Assembly (NCBI GenBank): GCA_009921785.1
Contig: RFXE01000100.1
Location: 1 to 6,859, forward strand
DNA length: 6,859 bases
Direction: 5' to 3'
DNA from: Alphaproteobacteria bacterium
GTDB taxonomy: Bacteria > Pseudomonadota > Alphaproteobacteria > Rhizobiales > Beijerinckiaceae
A program made the position numbers and the translations under genes. The first letter of the stretch is position 1. The number at the start of each line of letters is the position of its first letter. The notes below the pieces were generated by a model. The model was not told where the DNA came from and searched no databases. It was given only the letters and a program-made list of their open reading frames with translations. Below are positions 1-6,292 of this stretch, piece after piece.

Positions 1-275
1 CCGAGATTTTCCGGACCAGTTACAAGCAGAGGATCGCGACCTTTAACAAGGATAAGGATTGCTTCCTCAAAGCGGGGATCAAAGCCGGTGAGAAAGGTGA
101 AATTGGCCGTGTGCTCGCGATCGGCATAGACAATCAAAGCGTCCAAACCCGTTTGCGTCATTCGCGTCCGCAGTTGCTCAAGGCGCGTGTGGTAGACACT
201 GTCTTTGATAGCCGGAATCTGATCCGGTACACCAAAGTCCGGCAATTTGATCTCTTTTAGCTGCACGAGGCTCAT
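1..275 (-). CDS. M24-family metallopeptidase (Xaa-Pro peptidase/creatinase-like), N-terminal fragment
   Basis: This is a partial gene: it starts with ATG at 275 and is still open at the left edge, so only the first 91 residues are present. The start is supported by a GAGGG motif (complement of 280-284) four bases upstream, and an earlier ATG in another frame stops at once. The visible part resembles the creatinase/prolidase N-terminal domain that precedes the pita-bread catalytic domain in M24 enzymes. A charged helix (about 27-42) is followed by a hydrophobic strand, GLDALIVYADREH (43-55), then FLTGFDPRFEEAILIL (61-76) and PLLVTGPEN (82-90). The metal-binding Asp/His/Glu residues would lie outside the window, so peptidase activity cannot be confirmed. 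Some M24 relatives are creatinases, lyases or non-enzymatic. It is transcribed divergently from the nucleoside operon; a functional link is possible but unproven. Family assignment is fairly sure, substrate unknown. Confidence 0.82.
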   Translation of the reverse strand, partial: MSLVQLKEIKLPDFGVPDQIPAIKDSVYHTRLEQLRTRMTQTGLDALIVYADREHTANFTFLTGFDPRFEEAILILVKGRDPLLVTGPENL

Positions 276-301
276 TGCGCCCTCATAATTCTTTCTTTTG
301 A

Positions 302-321
302 CTGTCCCAAGGATAGGACAG
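302..321. promoter_or_regulatory. Inverted repeat, candidate operator
   Basis: CTGTCC at 302-307 is mirrored by GGACAG at 316-321, with an 8-base centre. The half-sites are perfect complements and 14 bases apart centre to centre. It lies 27 bases upstream of the M24 start and about 145 bases upstream of the operon start, so a dimeric regulator bound here could affect either gene. It could equally be a weak hairpin or chance. No regulator gene is in the window. Confidence 0.25.
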
Positions 322-396
322 GCGCACCGTCCCGCCTAGAGCGCGTCCATCCACATCTTGCTGATCACCGCCGAAAAATTCAGCTTCACGCCCCCC

Positions 397-440
397 GGTT
401 GCCATGCCAAGCTAGCACCAAGGCAACCCCATCGGGTTGC
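397..440 (+). promoter_or_regulatory. Leader with two mutually exclusive hairpins upstream of the BMP gene
   Basis: Three complementary 7-base segments occur in a row. GGTTGCC (397-403) can pair with GGCAACC (422-428), enclosing 18 bases. GCAACCC (423-429) can instead pair with GGGTTGC (434-440), a perfect 7-bp stem with a 4-base loop. The middle segment cannot pair with both. The second hairpin ends 12 bases before the ribosome binding site. If this region is transcribed, the arrangement could switch mRNA structure in the leader. There is no T run after either stem, so any effect would more likely be on translation or mRNA stability than on intrinsic termination. Seen in sequence; function is inference. 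Confidence 0.35.
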
Positions 441-452
441 ACGATCAATAAA

Positions 453-460
453 GAGGGGAG
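453..460 (+). promoter_or_regulatory. Strong ribosome binding site of the BMP gene
   Basis: GAGGGGAG lies six bases before the ATG at 467. It is the best Shine-Dalgarno match in the operon and fixes the start of its first gene. Confidence 0.75.
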
Positions 461-466
461 AATTCT

Positions 467-1459
467 ATGCGCTCATTTATTCTCGGCGCGATGATGACGG
501 CGGGTTTGACGCTCGCGGCTCATGCCGACACCATTAAGCCCGCGATTGTCTATGATCTTGGTGGCAAATTCGACAAATCCTTCAATGAAGGTGTCTTCCA
601 CGGCGCCGAAGCGTTCCAGAAATCATCGGGCGTTGAGTTCCGTGATTTCGAAATTCAAAATGACGCCCAGCGCGAGCAAGCGCTTCGTCGTTTCGCGAAG
701 GATGGTTTTTCACCCATTCTTGCCGTGGGATTTAGCCAAGCTTCTGCGGTTGAAAAAGTCGCTAAAGAATTTCCCGATACAAAATTCACAATCATCGACA
801 TGGTTGTTGACGCACCGAATGTTCAATCGGTTGTGTTTAAAGAACAGGAAGGCTCCTTCCTTGTTGGTCTCTTAGCCGCGAAAGCGTCAAAGTCCGGTAA
901 GGTTGGCTTCGTCGGCGGTATGGATATCCCACTCATTCGTCGTTTTGCCTGCGGTTATGTGCAGGGCGCAAAATATGCCAATGCAAAGGCTGAAGTGTTG
1001 CAGAATATGACAGGCACAACAGGTGCAGCATGGAATGACCCTGTGAAGGGTGCAGAACTTGCGAAATCCCAAATCGATCGCGGTGCTGATGTTGTCTATC
1101 ATGCTGCTGGCGGTACGGGTGTGGGCGTTCTGCGCGCTGCAGCGGATGCGGGCAAGCTCGGTATCGGTGTCGATTCAAACCAGAACGGCATGCATCCTGG
1201 CAAAGTTTTGACTTCAATGTTGAAGCGCGTGGACAATGCCACAATTGCATCCTTCCAAGCTGCTAAAGACGGCACATGGAAAGCCGGAATCACGGTTCTC
1301 GGCCTCAAAGAAAATGGCGTAGGCTGGGCGTTGGATGACAACAATAAGGCTTTGATCACGGCTGACATGAAATCAGCCGTTGATGCCGCAACAGCTGACA
1401 TCGCATCAGGCAAGATCGTCGTTCACGACTATATGTCAGACAGCAAGTGCCCCGACTAA
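467..1459 (+). CDS. bmpA: BMP-family periplasmic nucleoside-binding protein of ABC importer
   Basis: Solute receptor of the importer encoded downstream, expected to bind nucleosides in the periplasm. Residues 1-20 form a signal peptide: a short positive start, a hydrophobic core and an Ala-His-Ala end, with likely cleavage before Asp21. There is no lipobox cysteine, so unlike the spirochaete and Gram-positive BMP lipoproteins it should be a soluble periplasmic protein. The mature part matches the BMP family: YDLGGKFDKSFNEG (29-42), the family signature around GFVGGMDIPLIRRFACGY (147-164), a WNDPVKGAELAKSQ segment, and GVDSNQNGMHPGKVLTS near the sugar/base pocket. At 330 aa the length is normal. 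Mature cysteines occur only at 162 and 328 and could form a disulfide. It is the first gene of the operon. Family members bind purine and often pyrimidine nucleosides; the exact ligand here is inferred from the neighbouring cytidine deaminase and purine phosphorylase. Confidence 0.93.
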   Translation: MRSFILGAMMTAGLTLAAHADTIKPAIVYDLGGKFDKSFNEGVFHGAEAFQKSSGVEFRDFEIQNDAQREQALRRFAKDGFSPILAVGFSQASAVEKVAKEFPDTKFTIIDMVVDAPNVQSVVFKEQEGSFLVGLLAAKASKSGKVGFVGGMDIPLIRRFACGYVQGAKYANAKAEVLQNMTGTTGAAWNDPVKGAELAKSQIDRGADVVYHAAGGTGVGVLRAAADAGKLGIGVDSNQNGMHPGKVLTSMLKRVDNATIASFQAAKDGTWKAGITVLGLKENGVGWALDDNNKALITADMKSAVDAATADIASGKIVVHDYMSDSKCPD

Positions 1460-3000
1460 ATACAACAGTGGCGGGACAAGTGCCCGCCATTGCCTTAACG
1501 GGCATTGATAAACGCTTTGGTGAGGTTCGCGCCAATAGTAACGTGAACCTCACCGTTGCGAGCGGTTCTGTGCATGGAATCGTCGGCGAAAACGGTGCCG
1601 GTAAATCGACCCTGATGTCGATTCTTTATGGCTTTTACGAAGCTGACCGCGGCACGATTCACATTCATGGCAATGAAGTTCGAATAAGATCGCCCAAAGA
1701 GGCCATCGCGGTTGGCATCGGCATGGTGCATCAGCATTTCATGTTGGTTGATCCCTTAAGCGTGATCGACAATGTGATGTTGGGGGCGGAAGGCGGCGCA
1801 TTACTGAGCAAAGGCGAGCAGCATATTCGCGCGGCCCTTGCGAAACTTGGGCATGATTATGGCTTGGATATTGATCCCGACGCGATTGTGGGTGAATTGC
1901 CTGTGGGCCTGCAACAACGTGTTGAGATTTTAAAAGCATTAGTGCGCGGTGCAGACATTCTGATACTTGATGAACCAACGGCGGTGCTTACGCCTGATGA
2001 GGCCGAGCAGCTTTTTGCGTTGCTCCGCACGCTGGCCTCACAAGGGAAAACGGTGATCCTGATCACGCATAAGCTTCATGAGATCATGGCGGTTACCGAT
2101 CATGTCTCTGTGATGCGTCGTGGCGAGATGGTGGCGACATTAGAAACCGCGCAAACTTCTCCCGCGCAATTAGCTGATCAGATGGTGGGTCGTCATGTAT
2201 TGCTGGATGTCTCCAAAGGCCCTGCAAAATTAGGCCCTGTGCGGCTGAGTGTTGATCATCTCGTTATCAAAGACTCTCACGCCTCGTTGCGTGTTAAGGA
2301 TGTGTCCTTTGATATTCGCGCAGGCGAGATTTTGGGCCTCGCCGGTGTTGCGGGCAATGGCCAGAAAGAACTTTTGGAAGCGCTTGCCGGAATCATCACG
2401 CCAACGCTTGGGCGCATTTTGTTAGAGGGCGAAGATCTCAGTCTTGTTGCGCCCACACCCGCTGAACGCCGCGTACACGGCTTGCTGCATATTCCCGAAG
2501 ACCGCCAGCGCATGGGTCTTGTGTCGGCCTTTAGCGCGGCTGAAAGTATGATTTTAGGCTACCAAACGGATGCGGAATTTGGAACAGGGCCTTTGCTTTC
2601 ATCGTCAGCGATTGAAGCGCATACGACAAAAGAAATGGACCTCTATGATATCCGGCCGCGTGATGCCTCGCTAAAGACGGCGAAATTTTCCGGCGGCAAT
2701 CAGCAAAAAATTGTTCTCGCGCGCGAAATTGAACATCACCCCAAAGTTTTGATTGTGGGCCAACCCACGCGCGGCGTGGATGTCGGTGCCATTGAATTTA
2801 TCCATAAAAGACTGATTGCCTTGCGCGATGCGGGTGTTGCTATTCTTCTCGTTTCTGTCGAGCTTGATGAAATTATGAGCCTGTCTGATCGTATCATTGT
2901 TATGTGTGGCGGTGTGATTACCGGTGAACGGACCCCTGAGACAACCAATGACCGCGATCTGGGGTTGCTCATGGCCGGTGTGACGGAGCGTGCGGGATGA
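1447..3000 (+). CDS. ABC importer ATPase, tandem nucleotide-binding domains (nucleoside uptake)
   Basis: Energy-coupling subunit, equivalent to NupA/NupO-type ATPases. Two ABC domains are fused. Domain 1 has Walker A GENGAGKST (47-55, Lys53), Q-loop around 95-98, a degenerate signature VGLQQR (153-158), Walker B ILILDEPTAVLTP (171-183; Asp175, Glu176) and switch His208. Domain 2 has a degraded Walker A, GVAGNGQKEL (300-309), an intact signature FSGGNQQK (414-421), and GQPTRGVD (438-445) in place of a Walker B Asp-Glu. This subfamily normally has such asymmetry, so a single complete ATP site would form from Walker motifs of domain 1 and the signature of domain 2. The start is uncertain. GTG at 1447 overlaps the binding-protein gene by 13 bases without a clear ribosome binding site. 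GTG at 1468 or 1480 are in frame, downstream of that stop, and would still keep the whole ABC domain. The stop overlaps the next start as ATGA. Confidence 0.94.
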   Translation: MPRLNTTVAGQVPAIALTGIDKRFGEVRANSNVNLTVASGSVHGIVGENGAGKSTLMSILYGFYEADRGTIHIHGNEVRIRSPKEAIAVGIGMVHQHFMLVDPLSVIDNVMLGAEGGALLSKGEQHIRAALAKLGHDYGLDIDPDAIVGELPVGLQQRVEILKALVRGADILILDEPTAVLTPDEAEQLFALLRTLASQGKTVILITHKLHEIMAVTDHVSVMRRGEMVATLETAQTSPAQLADQMVGRHVLLDVSKGPAKLGPVRLSVDHLVIKDSHASLRVKDVSFDIRAGEILGLAGVAGNGQKELLEALAGIITPTLGRILLEGEDLSLVAPTPAERRVHGLLHIPEDRQRMGLVSAFSAAESMILGYQTDAEFGTGPLLSSSAIEAHTTKEMDLYDIRPRDASLKTAKFSGGNQQKIVLAREIEHHPKVLIVGQPTRGVDVGAIEFIHKRLIALRDAGVAILLVSVELDEIMSLSDRIIVMCGGVITGERTPETTNDRDLGLLMAGVTERAG

Positions 3001-4100
3001 GCGCGCCCATTGAACTTCCCAAATGGGCTGATGTGAGCCTCGTGCCGATCCTCGCTGTGATTGTTGCATTTCTTATCGCTGGTCTTGTCGTGCTCGGTAT
3101 CGGTGAGAGTCCTGTCAAAGCTACGGTACTGCTTATTAAGGGCGCGTTGGGATCAGGCGAGGGGATTGGTTACACACTCTATTACGCGACGAATTTCATC
3201 TTCACCGGCCTTGCTGTCGCCATCGCTTTTCATGCAGGGCTTTTTAATATTGGTGGTGAAGGTCAAGCGACGATGGGTGGGTTGGGCGCGGCGCTCGTTT
3301 GTCTTAGATTGGATTTTCTTCCCTGGTATATCGTTCTGCCGCTTGCGATCATGGGAGCGATGGCGATGGGCGCTTTATGGGCGTTTATTCCTGGCTATCT
3401 GCAAGTGAAACGCGGTAGCCATGTCGTGATCACCACGATCATGTTTAACTTTTTAGCGGCTACTTTGGTTGTCTATCTGCTCGTGAATGTGATCGGCAAA
3501 CCGGGATCCATGTCGCCGGAAACGCGCGTATTTGAAGCGTCAGCACATTTACCTTATCTCCATGAAGCCTTCGCGTTTTTCGGCATGACGATTCCGAAAT
3601 CTCCACTCAATCTGTCTTTCATTCTTGCATTACTCGCATCAGTCTTTGTGTGGATTCTCGTATGGCATACGCGGCTTGGCTATGCGATCCGTACCGTAGG
3701 ACATAGTCCTACAGCCGCGACCTATGCGGGGATTTCCATCGGCCGCATCACGATGATCACAATGGCGATGTCGGGTGCGTTAGCGGGTTTGCTCGCGGTC
3801 AATGAAATCTTGGGTGTGCAAGGCCGTTTGCTACTCGAATTTTCTTCAGGTTATGGCTTTATTGGCATAGCGGTCGCTTTGATGGGTCGTGCGCACCCTG
3901 TCGGCATTATTCTCGCCTCAATTCTTTTCGGCATGCTCTATCAAGGCGGCACAGAACTGTCTTTTGAAATGCCGCGTGTCACGCGGGATATGATTGTTGC
4001 GATCTCCGGTCTCGTCATTCTTTTTGCGGGTGCGCTTGACGGCTTGATCCGCCGCCCCGTTGCCGGCGTCTTTGCTCGCCTTTTGAAAAAGGGAGCGTAG
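2997..4100 (+). CDS. ABC importer permease, first subunit (nucleoside uptake)
   Basis: Integral inner-membrane permease of the branched-chain amino acid/ribose-type family (BPD_transp_2), equivalent to NupB/NupP-type proteins. It has a hydrophobic N-terminal segment (about 14-34), then further membrane segments near 63-83, 108-130, 143-165, 205-223, 255-275, 287-312 and 333-348. The family motif FNIGGEGQATMG (83-94) follows the second segment, and the cytoplasmic ATPase-contact loop is RLGYAIRTVGHSPTAATYAG (226-245). Length 367 aa is typical; this subunit is longer than its partner because of an extra periplasmic stretch around 166-200. The start ATG overlaps the ATPase stop by four bases and has GGAG (2985-2988) eight bases upstream. 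It should form a heterodimeric pore with the next gene product. Confidence 0.93.
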   Translation: MSAPIELPKWADVSLVPILAVIVAFLIAGLVVLGIGESPVKATVLLIKGALGSGEGIGYTLYYATNFIFTGLAVAIAFHAGLFNIGGEGQATMGGLGAALVCLRLDFLPWYIVLPLAIMGAMAMGALWAFIPGYLQVKRGSHVVITTIMFNFLAATLVVYLLVNVIGKPGSMSPETRVFEASAHLPYLHEAFAFFGMTIPKSPLNLSFILALLASVFVWILVWHTRLGYAIRTVGHSPTAATYAGISIGRITMITMAMSGALAGLLAVNEILGVQGRLLLEFSSGYGFIGIAVALMGRAHPVGIILASILFGMLYQGGTELSFEMPRVTRDMIVAISGLVILFAGALDGLIRRPVAGVFARLLKKGA

Positions 4101-4104
4101 CGCA

Positions 4105-5076
4105 ATGGACATCTACGCCACACTCATTGCCATTCTCGAGTCAAGCATAAGGCTTTGCATACCTTTGGTGTTTGCCTGTCTCGCGGGCCTTTGGTCGGAA
4201 AAGTCCGGCGTTGTCGATATTGGCCTTGAAGGCAAAATGCTAGTTGCCGCTTTTGCCTCCGCCGCTGCAGCGGGCGCAACCAATAGCGCATTTATTGGAT
4301 TAGGTGCGGGAATTATTGCCGCCGTTACCTTTGCATTGATCCATGGTTTTGCAGCGATCAGCCAACGCGGCAATCAAATTGTTTCCGGCGTTGCGATCAA
4401 TATGCTCGCCGCGGGGCTCACCGCCCTCGTTGGCAATGCGTGGTACGCGCAAGGCGGCCGCACAACACCGCTTGAAGGCAATGCCCGCTTTCTTCCTTTA
4501 ACTTGGCCTGGCGCAGAAGTGATTGATCAAATCCCACTTATTGGTCCGATCTATGCGCATTTGATATCAGGCCATTCTATTCTTGCTTATTGCGCGTTAG
4601 CCGCAACAGTCGCGAGCGCATTTGTTTTGCGTCACACGCGGTTCGGATTGCGCATACGCGCGGTGGGCGAAAATCCTGCAGCGGTGGATACGGCGGGTGT
4701 ATCGGTCACGCGCTTGCGCTACACTGCTGTAATCATTGCCGGCGTGCTATGCGGCTTTGCTGGATCCTATCTGTCGCTCGGCCAAGCGGCAGGCTTTCTC
4801 ACCAATATGACCGCAGGCAAAGGTTTCATCGCGTTGGCCGCCTTGATTTTCGCGAAATGGCGCGCATGGCCGGCAATGTGGACATGTTTTCTCTTTGGGC
4901 TCTTGGATGCCGTGGCTATTCGTTTGCAAGGCGTGAGTGTACCGGGCATCGGACAAATTCCTGTACAAGCCATTCAAGCACTTCCTTATCTCATGACAGT
5001 GATCTTGCTCGCGGGCTTTATCGGTAAAGCCATTCCGCCCAAAGCCTCGGGCTTGCCTTATGTGAAAGAACGCTGA
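4105..5076 (+). CDS. ABC importer permease, second subunit (nucleoside uptake)
   Basis: Second membrane subunit, equivalent to NupC/NupQ-type proteins. It carries the motif VDIGLEGKML (37-46), matching the NIGGEGQ motif of its partner, and the ATPase-contact loop GLRIRAVGENPAAVDTAGVS (181-200). The segment GFLTNMTAGKGFIALAALIF (230-249) is characteristic of this subunit. Hydrophobic stretches at about 5-30, 45-85, 93-112, 157-175, 205-225, 240-270 and 293-310 fit a polytopic protein of 8-9 helices. Length 323 aa is normal, with no obvious truncation. It starts four bases after the preceding stop, with GGGAG (4091-4095) nine bases upstream, and its stop shares one base with the cytidine deaminase start (TGATG). 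Confidence 0.93.
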   Translation: MDIYATLIAILESSIRLCIPLVFACLAGLWSEKSGVVDIGLEGKMLVAAFASAAAAGATNSAFIGLGAGIIAAVTFALIHGFAAISQRGNQIVSGVAINMLAAGLTALVGNAWYAQGGRTTPLEGNARFLPLTWPGAEVIDQIPLIGPIYAHLISGHSILAYCALAATVASAFVLRHTRFGLRIRAVGENPAAVDTAGVSVTRLRYTAVIIAGVLCGFAGSYLSLGQAAGFLTNMTAGKGFIALAALIFAKWRAWPAMWTCFLFGLLDAVAIRLQGVSVPGIGQIPVQAIQALPYLMTVILLAGFIGKAIPPKASGLPYVKER

Positions 5077-5480
5077 TGGACGCTTCGCTTAAAGCCCTTT
5101 TTGATGCGGCCGATAAAGCTGCTGCAAAGGCCTATGCGCCTTATTCGAAATTTTCCGTGGGCGCAGCTATTCGCACTTCTACAGGATACATCGTTGCGGG
5201 GTGCAATGTAGAAAACGCCGCCTACCCCGCAGGCACATGCGCAGAGGCTGGTGCAATCGCGGCGATGGTAGCGCAAGGCGAAACAAAGATCGTCGAGATC
5301 GCGATTGTCGGCGTGAAGACTAATCCCTGTTATCCCTGCGGGGCATGCCGCCAACGCATCTTTGAATTTTCAGATACCTCAACGCGGGTGCATCTGCGCG
5401 ATGGCGTAACCGGTGAGGCGATTACTCATTCTATCGATGCCTTGTTGCCGCATGCGTTTGGCCCGAGAGATTTAGCATGA
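5076..5480 (+). CDS. cdd: Cytidine deaminase (tetrameric type)
   Basis: Cytoplasmic zinc enzyme that converts cytidine and deoxycytidine to uridine and deoxyuridine plus ammonia. At 134 aa it fits the short homotetrameric class. Visible motifs: KFSVGAA (25-31), the nucleoside-binding NVENAAY (44-50) with Asn44 and Glu47, the catalytic CAEAGAI (55-61) with zinc ligand Cys55 and proton-shuttling Glu57, and PCGACRQ (87-93) with zinc ligands Cys88 and Cys91. In the well-studied Bacillus enzyme the residue after the catalytic Glu is an Arg (CAER) that offsets the charge of three cysteine ligands. Here that position is Ala58. Other members are known to vary here, so activity is still expected. It overlaps the permease stop by one base and the phosphorylase start by four (ATGA), indicating coupled translation. 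The ribosome binding site is weak (GAAAG at 5064-5068). The assignment is secure. Confidence 0.95.
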   Translation: MDASLKALFDAADKAAAKAYAPYSKFSVGAAIRTSTGYIVAGCNVENAAYPAGTCAEAGAIAAMVAQGETKIVEIAIVGVKTNPCYPCGACRQRIFEFSDTSTRVHLRDGVTGEAITHSIDALLPHAFGPRDLA

Positions 5481-6283
5481 CAAATCCCGTTCAAGCCGCG
5501 TTGATGGCTCTCAAAGAATGGGGCGTCGATGGGACCTTCGATTATGGTCTTGTGCTCGGCACTGGCTTAGGACCGGTTGCTGATCTTGTTCACAATCCGG
5601 TGATTGTTCCTTACGCACAGATTCCCGGTTTTCCGAAAGGCCAAGTTTCAGGCCACTCAGCGCGTGTCGTCGCCGGTACCATTGGCAATTCGCGTGTCTT
5701 TGTTATGCAAGGCCGCGCGCATTATTACGAACATGGCGACCCCGCTATCATGCGCACACCGATTGAAACCATGGTGGCGCTAGGGATTAAAAATTTAATT
5801 CTGACCAATGCCGCAGGCTCGTTGCTTGAGGATGTTCCGCCGGGTGCGTTGTCATTGATTACTGATCACATCAATCTGTCCGGTGTTAATCCGCTGATTG
5901 GCGTGAGTGATGACTCACGTTTCGTGCCGATGGTTGATGCCTATGACCCCGCTTTGCGTAAGGCATTAAAACAAGCGGCGATGACCGCGCAGGTGATACT
6001 GCGAGAGGGTGTCTATCAGTGGTTTCCCGGTCCGAGCTTCGAAACGCCTGCTGAAATCCGCGCGTCGAAAATGCTTGGCGCCACATTGGTAGGTATGTCG
6101 ACCGTTCCTGAAGTGATTCTCGCGCGCCGTATCGGTTTGCGTGTGGCGGCAATTTCAATGGTCACAAATTATGGCGCAGGCCTATTCGGTGGCGCGCCAT
6201 CACATGCTGAAACAAAAAGCGTTGCTGCAGAAGCGGGCGAGAAGATGAAAGCGCTATTGGAGCAATTTTTTACGCAGTTATGA
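5477..6283 (+). CDS. punA: Purine nucleoside phosphorylase, trimeric family
   Basis: Cytoplasmic enzyme that phosphorolyses purine (deoxy)ribonucleosides to free base and (deoxy)ribose-1-phosphate. The 268-aa length and motifs match the trimeric (mammalian-like, PunA/PupG/XapA) family, not the hexameric DeoD family. Phosphate-site elements are LGTGLG (27-32), GHSARVVAG (59-67; His60), MQGRAHYYEHGD (77-88; Arg80, His82, Tyr84) and TNAAGSL (110-116). The base/ribose site is GPSFETPAEIR (185-195; Glu189) and GMSTVPE (206-212; Met207). MVTNYGAG (228-235) places Asn231 where the human enzyme has the Asn that selects 6-oxopurines, so inosine and guanosine are the likely substrates rather than adenosine; this is inference. 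The start overlaps the deaminase stop as ATGA, with a weak GAGAGA (5465-5470) upstream. It is the last gene before the terminator and supplies the purine branch of the salvage module. Confidence 0.94.
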   Translation: MTNPVQAALMALKEWGVDGTFDYGLVLGTGLGPVADLVHNPVIVPYAQIPGFPKGQVSGHSARVVAGTIGNSRVFVMQGRAHYYEHGDPAIMRTPIETMVALGIKNLILTNAAGSLLEDVPPGALSLITDHINLSGVNPLIGVSDDSRFVPMVDAYDPALRKALKQAAMTAQVILREGVYQWFPGPSFETPAEIRASKMLGATLVGMSTVPEVILARRIGLRVAAISMVTNYGAGLFGGAPSHAETKSVAAEAGEKMKALLEQFFTQL

Positions 6284-6292
6284 GGACACAAT

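Larger units (their letters stand above)
276..466. promoter_or_regulatory. Divergent intergenic region between M24 gene and nucleoside operon
   Basis: This 191-base gap separates two divergent start codons, so it must hold promoters for both transcripts unless the M24 gene is read from elsewhere. I looked for -35/-10 pairs. TTGACT at 298-303 and TTGCCA at 399-404 are possible -35 boxes on the plus strand, but neither has a reasonable -10 at 16-18 bases. The region does hold two inverted repeat structures (302-321 and 397-440), listed separately. No known riboswitch class is recognised. Confidence 0.5.

Noticed and set aside
397..440. Known purine or preQ1 riboswitch in the operon leader
   Set aside because: The stems are present, but none of the conserved loop or junction bases of those classes can be recognised, so only an unnamed alternative hairpin is reported.
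522..875. 117-codon plus-strand open frame inside the binding-protein gene
   Set aside because: It is fully nested in the BMP gene in another frame, rich in Ser/Arg/Lys, with no recognisable domain. It is a coding shadow.
887..1413. Three minus-strand open frames antisense to the binding-protein gene
   Set aside because: They overlap each other and a secure gene, and their His/Cys/Arg-rich composition is typical of antisense shadows.
2671..3069. 132-codon minus-strand frame across the ATPase/permease junction
   Set aside because: It is antisense to two secure, overlapping genes and shows no domain or initiation signal.
4590..5027. 145-codon plus-strand frame inside the second permease gene
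   Set aside because: It is in the wrong frame within a clear membrane protein, and its Arg/Ser/Cys/His-rich product resembles no family.
5058..5354. 98-codon minus-strand frame antisense to cytidine deaminase
   Set aside because: It is cysteine-rich only because it mirrors the zinc-site and Ala/Gly codons of cdd.
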